Below, piece by piece: positions 56,245 through 64,000 of a DNA stretch of 64,000 nucleotides. The DNA lies in assembly GCA_021234155.1 (NCBI GenBank), contig JAJEKV010000005.1, positions 10,284,572 to 10,348,571 on the forward strand, read 5' to 3'. Every line of letters starts with the position of its first letter. The stretch's first letter is position 1. The DNA is from Isoetes taiwanensis (lineage: Eukaryota > Streptophyta > Lycopodiopsida > Isoetales > Isoetaceae). The translations under genes and the position numbers were made by a program. Below the pieces are notes generated by a model. That model saw only the letters and a program-made list of their open reading frames with translations, ran no database searches and had not been told where the DNA came from.

Positions 56245-58151
56245 TCAAATTGACAACGAAAAACATAAAGAGCTACATGACGTCGACACCCCGTAAAAGG
56301 TGCCGACAAATGGGGCAATAAAGCCAATGAAAATGCATCAAAAAACATAAAGTCTTGAATAAAAGGCGCCCACGCCGATCCCGTCCAGAGCAGAGGCCAC
56401 CAAGGGGCAGAAGGCCAATGAAGAACCACCAACGTCATACGAGCCTGACACGCAGCTGCATGGTATAAAACACGTGGAACCAAGGCGGGTGGAGGAAAAC
56501 AAAAATTGTTAAAGAGATGCCAATCATAGGTAAAAGCATCCGGGGGAATGCGGTGCGGATATGCGAACCGAGTGTTGTAGACGGGAAGCTTGTGGTTAAG
56601 GGGAGAGGCAAAACGATCAACATGATGTGGGCCCCACAAAGAATCAATATAACTAAAACACCACGGAGCAAGGGCAAACTCATCCGCCTGAGGAAGGCGG
56701 GAAAGATAATCGGCCCATTCATTCTGGGAGCGAGGAATCCAAACAGGCTCCAAGGAGATGGAAAAATGAAAACAAATGAGGAAAATCTCGAGAGTAAGAA
56801 AATGGATATCAGGCGAGGAAGAACCCCCTTTCTGCAGAATAGCGGCCACATTCAAATTATCTCCCCGAACTGTGACTAGGCGAGCATGAAGAAAAGGCAA
56901 AGCCGAATGCAAAACCTGATAAAAAGCGAAGAGTTCGCGCCAAGTAGAAGAGCGAGAAAGTTCCGATTCAGAGAAAAGGCCAACAAAATCGACGCGGTTC
57001 TGCCCCGGAAGAAGGAGCCACCCTCCCCAACCAAAAGAACTAGCATCAAACCCAAGGACGGCGGATGGACGACGGGATGGGGAAATAGGACGAAAACTCA
57101 AGGACGAGGCAACAGATTCCCACAATACAATTTCCAAACGGGCTAAAGAAGATAAAGAAATAGGGGCATCCCAATGAAAAGGTTGAATAAGGTGATAAGA
57201 AAAGAATGTCAAAGCGGAGACAAGGGAGCCAAAAACAATGCGCAGAGACTGGAGGAACCCCAAGAATTTGGCAAGGTGACGGGACGTAAAGCGGGAAGAG
57301 GAAAGAAGCGAAGAGGAGAGATGAAAAAACTTAGCCAATTTCTTAGAAGAGAGGCATATAACCATGGCAGAAGCATCAAGGAGAAACCCAAGGAAAATGG
57401 TGCGGTGGGATAGACGCAAACGACATTTCGGCCAAGCAATGAGAAAATCGGCAGCTTGCAAATCAGAAATGATGCGATGCTGAAGAGAACTAGGATCATG
57501 CTGAGCGTTAAAAAGAAAATCATCCATATAAGGGGTGCAGCGAATACCAGCGGCGCGCCAATGGCGAACTAAGGGGCGCATGACTTTGGTAAAGACAAAG
57601 GGAGCAGAGGCCAAGCCGAAGGGGAGCATAGTGAAGACAAAAAAACGCTGGTCAAACTGAAATCCCAAAAAAGTGTGATGAGGAGGCCAAATGGGAACAT
57701 GATGGTAGCCCGATTTCAAGTCCAAAGTAAAAAGAAAGTCGTGGGGCTGAAGGACAGCCAAAGCATCAGACAGAGACTCATAGCGAAAGGAAGGCACCGA
57801 CAAAAAGGAATTGAGATAGCGTAAGTCGAGAATCAAGTGGAACTTATGATCCCCCTTAGGCACGACGCCGAGGGGTGAGCAGAAAAAAGGGCGAGAGGGA
57901 ACTTGCATCACAGCACCCGAACGCAGAAGGTCTTGAATGGCCGAACGGGCAAAAGGGATATGCGACGACAGAGAGGAAAGGTTTGGGCGAAAAAATGGTT
58001 GAGGCGGAGGTCCCTGAGCCCAAGGAAGAGCATAACCATGTTGGATCCAAGACAGAACAAGAGAATTGGCAGAAATAGAGCGCCAAAAAGGCAAAGACGT
58101 GGGAAGACGGTCGCGCACAGATAAAGTAGCATAATGGGAATCAAGAGCCAC
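56241..58151 (-). CDS. DIRS reverse transcriptase-RNase H, intact
   Basis: This is an uninterrupted 636-codon frame. The RT core has HLILDLRYLNSFL near residue 105, FLFTLDLKSGYHHVPI (first catalytic Asp), FGLASAPFVFTKVM, and YMDDFLFN near residue 210, where YMDD holds the catalytic Asp pair. The RNase H part has LGFDASSFGWGGWLL, STWRELFAF and VTVRGDNLNVAAIL, providing the D-E-D set, then WIPRSQNEWADYLSR. Order and spacing match DIRS elements. The first codon is GTG and there is no in-frame ATG until well into the RT. The frame is open upstream to a TGA at 58,239-58,241, beyond which Gag is in the same frame. Confidence 0.92.
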   Translation of the reverse strand: MALDSHYATLSVRDRLPTSLPFWRSISANSLVLSWIQHGYALPWAQGPPPQPFFRPNLSSLSSHIPFARSAIQDLLRSGAVMQVPSRPFFCSPLGVVPKGDHKFHLILDLRYLNSFLSVPSFRYESLSDALAVLQPHDFLFTLDLKSGYHHVPIWPPHHTFLGFQFDQRFFVFTMLPFGLASAPFVFTKVMRPLVRHWRAAGIRCTPYMDDFLFNAQHDPSSLQHRIISDLQAADFLIAWPKCRLRLSHRTIFLGFLLDASAMVICLSSKKLAKFFHLSSSLLSSSRFTSRHLAKFLGFLQSLRIVFGSLVSALTFFSYHLIQPFHWDAPISLSSLARLEIVLWESVASSLSFRPISPSRRPSAVLGFDASSFGWGGWLLLPGQNRVDFVGLFSESELSRSSTWRELFAFYQVLHSALPFLHARLVTVRGDNLNVAAILQKGGSSSPDIHFLTLEIFLICFHFSISLEPVWIPRSQNEWADYLSRLPQADEFALAPWCFSYIDSLWGPHHVDRFASPLNHKLPVYNTRFAYPHRIPPDAFTYDWHLFNNFCFPPPALVPRVLYHAAACQARMTLVVLHWPSAPWWPLLWTGSAWAPFIQDFMFFDAFSLALLPHLSAPFTGCRRHVALYVFRCQFD

Positions 58152-58238
58152 CGGATCAAATGGGAGATGAGATAAAGGGGAAGAAAAAACTTGACAATCT
58201 GCAGAAAAAAGATCCGTCGGAAAAAGAAGAACCTTTAT

Positions 58239-59358
58239 TCATGATAAAAAGGAAATACACACATAGTGACGAACAACAACAACTACACCAACATTTGTCT
58301 TAATAAGACCAAGGAGGTGGTAAAGTGGACGGAGGCAGGGCCGGATGAGTGTCTGCGGAGGAAAAGCCATCAAAGGAGCAGGATTGAGAGGAAGGGAGTG
58401 AGAAAAAGGCGGAGAAAAGGGGGGAACGGCATTATGGAGGAACTGCCGACGAAAGCAATTTTCGGCGGTGTGGCGAGAACGACCACAAAAAGAACAGCGA
58501 AGATTGGAAGGGTTGGAGGGAGAAGAAGCGGAAGAGGAAAAGGCAGCGGACGGAGGGTAAGGAGAAGTGCGAGCGCGGGAGAGGCGCTTTTCCTGGGCAA
58601 ATTTCTTAGCTTGATGCAGACGTTTGGATTCATCCGAAGAGAAATTCAAACTAGGTGACTCGCTAAACTGGAAGGCAACGTCGTATCCATGTTGGTCAGC
58701 AATAAGCACAAATTTCATTTCTTGGTCCGCCAAAGGCTTACCTTTCGACCATCTGCAACATATCGTCTGGAATGGCGACCCCCAACATAGTCAAACACCC
58801 CTGAATCCATCTAAACCAGGTGTCCATCGCCGCAGCAAACTCATAGTAATGCCGCATGGAGTCGCGCTCAAAAGGTGGGGTAGGCCGAGCGGCTCGTTCC
58901 CGAATGTCCTGCTGAAGGTGGTCAAGTTAGGCTTGGACCGATAACTGCTGGGTCATTGACGTCTGGAGTGCCTGAAGTGTAGCTCTTTGCTGTTGAAGCT
59001 CCTGCAATAATTGAGTATACTCAGGGGAAATGGGAGTGGAAGGGGAGGGTACAGCAGAGGCGGGAGAGACGTGCGGTAAAGACGAGAAGAGAGGAGCCAT
59101 CTGAGTAGGAGATGAAGGGGCTGTGGCACCAGTGAGAGAAGAAAAAGACGTAGCAAAAGCGGAAGGAGGCCAAAAAGAAAAAGGAGAGGAAGGAGAAACA
59201 GGAGGAGGAGGAGGAGAAAGTGGACTAGCATCTACGGAGTCTGGCTCAGGAGAAAGAGAAGCCTCACGTTGGCGACGAGAACCCGCAGCACGAGCAAGCC
59301 GTGGTGGAGAAAGCGAATTCGCAGGAGAAGAACTGGAAGTATTGGTGATAGACGGCAT
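58239..59358 (-). pseudogene. DIRS Gag with zinc knuckle, broken
   Basis: The first ATG of the frame is at 59,358 (MPSITNTSSSS). A low-complexity Ser/Pro-rich N-terminus is followed by a glutamine-rich coil (LLQELQQQRATLQALQ). A TAA (58,927-58,929) then interrupts a frame that continues with RERAARPTPPFERDSMRHYY and WFRWIQGCLTMLG. The frame shifts near 58,738 to one with LADQEMKFVLIADQHG and a CX2CX4HX4C zinc knuckle (CSFCGRSRHTAENC), typical of nucleic-acid-binding Gag proteins. It ends at TGA, after which the same frame runs into RT. Confidence 0.75.
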
Positions 59359-60110
59359 CAGCTCAATAACCTGAAAAGAAAAATACGTTAGAGCACAAAA
59401 AACAATGGTCCAAAGGTGATGCCACCCAGGAGATGAGGAAGAGGACGCCCTGACAAGCCAGCCAAAGCCCGCGAAGAATCCAAGCAAGCGTCCGCCCGAA
59501 GAAAGAGAATGCGACCAAACCACGAGAAGACGACGAATCAAGATAAGCCATCGCGAAAATGCATAACACGCGAGGAAATCCAACTATATCAATGCAGATA
59601 AGGCCAAAGATGCAACCCCCTTATGCAAAAACCCCCAAGTTATCGAGAAAAGGAAATAACGTAATACCAAAGCAATAAAATGAAGGAAAAACCATCGTAA
59701 TGTGATATATGCAAGGGAAACAAAGTGCGCGACCAACCTTTCAAAGGGAAAATACAACAGGACAACAAAGTATCCAACCAAAACATTGTCGAGACACCAT
59801 GGAAAAACGAACTCCAAAAATGTATAGAACATCGAAAGTCAACACGACGCCAACTCAAATGATATCCACATAGAACGTTAAACAACCTATGGTTTATAAG
59901 GGGATGCCCATATACAAAGAAACCACCACAAGCAACCAAGTACGGAAAACAACAAACATAGCCACACAAGGAATGAGAGAGAAGCCCAAGTCAAACCCCA
60001 TAAAACATCCCGTCAAAAGCCCTTATAGGCGTACCAAACCCGGAAAACAATAAGTAAGCACCTTAATAAAAGAAAGTACATAAGAACGTAAACCCACATC
60101 ACGGTCCATG

Positions 60111-60245
60111 AAAAACCCCACATCACACATATAACATAAAAAGAAAAACAATTGTCTTATTCCATTTTATTCAAAGATGGCATAAACCCCACATCAAACA
60201 TATAACATAAAAAAGAAAAACAATTGTCTTATTCCATTTTATTCA
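60111..60245. repeat. About 67-bp tandem duplication in the DIRS spacer
   Basis: A block beginning AACCCCACATCA and ending TTTATTCAAAGATGGCAT occurs twice in tandem. The second copy has one extra A. Confidence 0.7.
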
Positions 60246-60315
60246 AAGATGGCATCAACACCCCTACAATGCCCAAAACCAAACACAAAACATATCTCCC
60301 AGAGATCAGGGATAA

Positions 60316-60768
60316 TCAGGCAATCAGGCCCAACGAAATTGCTGGATAAGTCGGGAGAAATTGAGGAGGATACTCGGTCAAAATGAGCAAAAACTCGCGC
60401 AGCTGGATAGGACGTAAAGACGAAAAGCCCCATAGCAAAATGATGTCTCCCAGGAAACGAGCTCGAGCTGGATCAACAAATCTATACGAGCGGAACACCC
60501 TACGAACAGCAGGAGAAAAGGCAGCATAAAGGCGTAGCGCCCGGAAGAATTCTTCAGGCCAGTCGATGTCCGCATGTTCAAGCTGCAAGGCATTTCGAGC
60601 AGAAGGGTGCAAAGCCTCCAAATGTGAAGCATAAAGATGGTGTGTGGTCATCGGAATCTCCGGTGGAGAAAAAGGTGGAAAAAACCCCACAGGGAAAATC
60701 TTGGCAGAGCACAAAGGACAAGGGAACGGCATCGGACCTGAGAACAGACCAAAGAAGGTAATCGGCAA
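60316..60768 (-). CDS. Extra ORF upstream of DIRS Gag
   Basis: This is a 150-codon ORF in the 5' part of the DIRS element. An internal ATG (MTTHHLYASHLEALHP) probably starts a protein of about 112 residues. It has a balanced, helical, Arg/Leu-rich composition (EFFRALRLYAAFSPAVRRVF, IQLREFLLILTEYP) unlike its low-complexity neighbours. No family was recognised. An accessory ORF here is not standard for DIRS elements. About 1 kb of leader or spacer lies on each side. Confidence 0.45.
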   Translation of the reverse strand: MPITFFGLFSGPMPFPCPLCSAKIFPVGFFPPFSPPEIPMTTHHLYASHLEALHPSARNALQLEHADIDWPEEFFRALRLYAAFSPAVRRVFRSYRFVDPARARFLGDIILLWGFSSLRPIQLREFLLILTEYPPQFLPTYPAISLGLIA

Positions 60769-62234
60769 CGAACTGTATGCCCAAAGCCACGCTGGGGAAA
60801 AAGGAAGGAAATATAAAGATCAAGTATGACAGCACAAGGGGAAGGAACGAATGGCGACACACCTGCAAGCCGAATGAATGGAGGCCAAGAACGGCTGGAA
60901 AAAGCATGCAAAAACTAGTGGCAGCCAGAAGCCAGCAAAAATAGCGAGCCCACAAGAAGCAGCCAAAAATACAAAAGAAGACTTGATGGAAAATCAGCAA
61001 AAACATACCAGAGGAGCGCCAGAATGAAGTGATTTGGTCAGCAAAGCACTAAGAGGAAGCCAACCCGACCAGAAACCTGCAAGCCAAGGTCTAATAGCCC
61101 GCAGACAGCGCCCATGCCCAAGGAGGCAGCAGAAGGCCCCCAATTGCATCCTACAGAAGCGGCTCACGGTGAAGAAGGAGAAAATCCAGGGAACAGAGGC
61201 GAGCAGAGGCCAGAGTAGCGGGAAACCAAGAGGGCAAATACAGCTAAGGGCCAAAGGGGATAGAAGGAGCAAATGTATCCCAGGTTGCGGCCATGCAAGA
61301 GAGGCTAAGAGCAGAAACAGAAGCGCAGAGCTGAAGACAACACTAAGGCAACGAGTCAACCCTCCAGCCAGTATAATGCAGGGTAAGCGGAATGACGGAA
61401 CGAGCATACAAGGAAACCGAGATCACAGATAAGCCCAAGCCGGAAAGGGCTAAAGAGAGGATGAATCCGCAACCAAAGAGCAAGGGCAGACCCGAATACA
61501 GAGAAGAAGCTCGAAGCAATCCAGGGATAGATCAAATGAAACAAGGAATAGAAAGAAGCATGCGCCACCGACACCCAGTCCATCCAACACCGAAAAAATT
61601 ATTCCACACAAAAAACCCAGAACATCCACAGGACATGATCAAACCATTCAACAGGACGGACCAAGAGCCCGAAAACGAACCCATCATACCCGAACATTCA
61701 AACCTGGCCTAAACCCATCATTAGACCTCTACAACAGTCGTCTCATAACTAACAAAGAGCCTATGCACCAAAGTCAATATGCAAATAACCAGAAGAGCCA
61801 CGATCCCAATAGAAACAATAGAAATAAAGAGAAGCCATGCATAACGAAAACAAAGCTGTAGAAGCATGCTGAGTATGGAAGAAGGACAAATTCGTAGAAT
61901 CATGCTGAGCATGGAAGAGGAGGGAGCGTACCGTCCAAAAAATGATGAAGAAACTCGCCAGGCAGGTGCACGCGGCGAGAAGGTGAAGCACGAGACTGGT
62001 GGAGAAGCTGGGGAAGAAATCCATCGGATGAAGGGCCATCGAATGAAGCTCGGAGAAGGAAGGAAGCTGTGTGAGAAGACGCCGATAACCGGTGCTGAAG
62101 GGGAAAGAGCCTTATATAGTGGCTCGTCCCTCCCCAGAATGGCGATCCGATGGCTCGGATCGATGCGATTACAATCCAAAATTCTAAAATTGTGAATTCC
62201 AGATAAAATCCAAAAATTTTACAGCTGAAATTGT

Positions 62235-64000
62235 TCACTTGGAAACTTTGTTGCAATTCTGAAGGACACTAGCTAATCCAGAAGCATCTGCAAGTGAAAC
62301 AATCACACATTGATTCAATGTTGCACCAGCAAAAGATTGGCCACCAGAGTTGTTCATAGTTGTCTGCGCTCGACATAACTCAGGATGAGCATTGAAGACG
62401 GCATCCCAGAAATTATCATCATCATTCTCGTAAACAATGGGCGCTTCATTTCCTGCAACTGTAAGCTCACTATGTTGCACAGGGAAGCTAGTATCTGTAT
62501 CATATTTATCTGCTACAACATTTCCTATTACATAAAAAAACAATCAATCACTAACCTGTTTCAACAAAGAAAAAATAAGAACAAAAATACTAACCTGTTT
62601 CGATAGGCAACTTATTCTCCTTTCCTTCCAGACCAGAGACAGCAGAAGCAGTTTTCATTCTATTACCTGAAAAAAGATAACATGTTATTGTTTACATAAG
62701 AGAAAGCAGCAATTGAAAGACAAATAAAGTAAAGAAAATACCAGAATTGACATTCATGTCAGTCGACTGCTGCAACACTTTAGATGACGATGAACCAAGA
62801 AATTTTGACTCCTGTTTCTTCATTTCTTCCTTAAGAACATCCTCGTACATCCTCAATGTCCCATCTTCATTATACGGACGAGCATTAATATTCATAGCTG
62901 CATTCACTTGAATATCTGTAGATCTGTCATACCTGCACAACACAATAAACCAAACATGAGTATAGACCAACTGAAATAAATTGAAAAAAACTAATTACAC
63001 TTACTTCTGATACGACTCGGTAGTTCTATGTCCAGTAACCCGCTTCCCAACTTCTGGAGGTACACCAGCCAACGACATCCGAACAGAGACACCCTCCCAC
63101 TCTTGTTTGACATTTCAGCATCGAGGACCTTTCCCATCGCCTTCAACCATGATGTTAATTGATTCTGACCAACCCTGGTCTTCCCATACCATGCCTAAAA
63201 ATAAATGCATGTGAGAAATAAACAACAAAACAAAAATAGATAGCAAAAGTTAAATGCTTACATCTCTAGGCCTGTCAATTGGCTGAAGAAATAAAGGTCG
63301 AGGTGCTGGAGACTCCTTGGCAGGTAAATGGCGCACATATTGTTTATATGTGACTAGAAAATCCTCCTCATAACTCCATATAGGAGGTCTAAAGTGAGAA
63401 GCATCGAATCTGGTAATTGTTGTACCCCAATTCTTGCTTGTTCTTTCATTATAGAGCAAAAACTCACTCGAGTTATCAGACTCAATGGTTAAATCAACAT
63501 CCATTACATTCCAAACCTCACCAGCAGCTCTAATAGCAAACCTTGAACACAAATGGAAACAGAGTCTCTTCTGACAGCCCCTACTATGAGATATTTCATA
63601 GTCATAATCATTCAGTAGGTCCAGCTCAGTCCTAAAAGATAAAACTGGGACTTTCTTTCCTCTACTGACAACTCCAGCCAACCTAGTTCTATCTGAAGCT
63701 CCTATAAATGCAAGCCTAGACCTAGTAAACACAGGATCATGCAAAATATTGAAAGGAATAACGTCCCTTTGTGCTGTTGCTGCAATAGAAGCATCTTGCT
63801 TCTTTCTTATCATTCTGCCAAATGCCTTATAAGGGCAGTTCAAGCTACAAGGAAACAAAACAGAAAGTCAGAAATACAGAAAACAATTAAAAGACAAAAA
63901 AAAGTAACAACTTACGTTGATGGAGGATATAGCAGACCATTTCTCTTCTTTACTTGAATCATAAACCTCACAAGCAGACTATCCAACTTAATGTGAGGAA
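62235..64000 (-). CDS. Crypton/ZMYM2-like tyrosine recombinase gene, 3' part
   Basis: Six minus-strand exons with GT-AG borders join in phase, apart from one frameshift: 63,916 to beyond 64,000; 63,262-63,844; 63,005-63,194; 62,742-62,932; 62,595-62,666; 62,235-62,524 (stop at 62,235). The first visible exon encodes VKKRNGLLYPPST, the N-terminal core-binding signature of Crypton-type/ZMYM2-like proteins. The large exon has the mid-domain pattern ending PRPLFLQPIDRP. Exon 3 begins AWYGKTRVGQNQLTSWLK. In the second frame of that exon are GVPPEVGKRVTGHRTTESYQK, the HxxR-type box and tyrosine; the upstream NKSGR would supply an arginine. The tail (GATLNQCVIVSLADASG) is gene-specific. The one-base lesion near 63,095 breaks the recombinase, or is a sequencing error. 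The 5' end is outside the window. Confidence 0.75.

Larger units (their letters stand above)
55197..62167 (-). mobile_element. DIRS-like tyrosine-recombinase retrotransposon
   Basis: The element is transcribed on the minus strand and has Gag, RT-RNase H and tyrosine-recombinase regions in that order, without integrase or LTRs. The left terminus ATTCTGGGAAGGGAC and right GTCCCTCCCCAGAAT are inverted repeats. A further 25 bp at the right end hold the CGATCCGA/TCGGATCG hairpin. A TATA box (CTATATAAGG on the minus strand, near 62,115) provides a promoter. The left of the pair reads CCC-ATT-CTGGG and the right GCG-ATT-ACAAT, so an ATT core is shared by circle junction and target. It has inserted about 70 bp past the 3' end of the Crypton-like gene. 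Confidence 0.9.

Noticed and set aside
56517-57413. Plus-strand basic ORFs opposite the DIRS RT
   Set aside because: They lie antisense to a clear RT-RNase H frame and have no homology; they are shadows.

Overview
The window is eukaryotic nuclear DNA, most likely from a seedless land plant with a repeat-rich genome (fern or lycophyte grade). This is inferred from a PLS-type pentatricopeptide (PPR) fragment, spliced exons of a plant-type N-terminal acetyltransferase (NAA40/NatD), GT-AG introns, plant-like LINE fragments, a DIRS retrotransposon and Helitrons. No rRNA, tRNA, CRISPR array or prokaryotic operon was seen. Almost every protein-coding stretch is mobile, viral-like or decayed.

Region 1 (about 0.7-18.4 kb) is the most unusual part. 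It is a compact island of apparently intronless, mostly frameshifted genes: a long-tailed histone H3-like gene, a broken acidic-region gene, four small coiled-coil genes (three of them paralogues) and a long minus-strand gene. Several have TATA boxes. Ten or so copies of a hairpin with arms GATCACACGACGCGAA / TTCGCGTCGTGTGATC sit between the genes, mostly at 3' ends, and I saw none elsewhere in the window. Gene density, histone, TATA boxes and 3' hairpins together suggest a decayed endogenous large DNA virus. A MITE family among host pseudogenes is the main alternative. Later insertions broke it up: two TTAA-type terminal-inverted-repeat elements and a short DIRS derivative.

Region 2 (18.8-28.7 kb) holds host-like repeats, a duplicated exon-like block, a purine/pyrimidine mirror tract, LINE reverse-transcriptase remnants, a 5'-truncated LINE with intact target-site duplications, and a (AG)n tract of about 119 units.

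Region 3 (28.7-42.0 kb) is a five-copy tandem array of about 2.33-kb units in alternating A/B arrangement. Each unit carries a PIF1/Helitron-helicase remnant and, on the minus strand, a 56-codon ORF for a putative small secreted cysteine-containing peptide. A 1.57-kb non-autonomous Helitron with a long purine tract sits inside unit 5.

Region 4 (42-54.6 kb) has A-rich dispersed repeats, a third TTAA element (43,954-46,609), NAA40 exons and a truncated PPR pseudogene.

Region 5 (54.6-62.2 kb) is a minus-strand DIRS retrotransposon (Gag, RT-RNase H, tyrosine recombinase) joined head-to-tail to a short derivative. Region 6 (62.2-64.0 kb) is the 3' part of a spliced minus-strand gene for a Crypton/ZMYM2-like tyrosine recombinase, running off the right edge.
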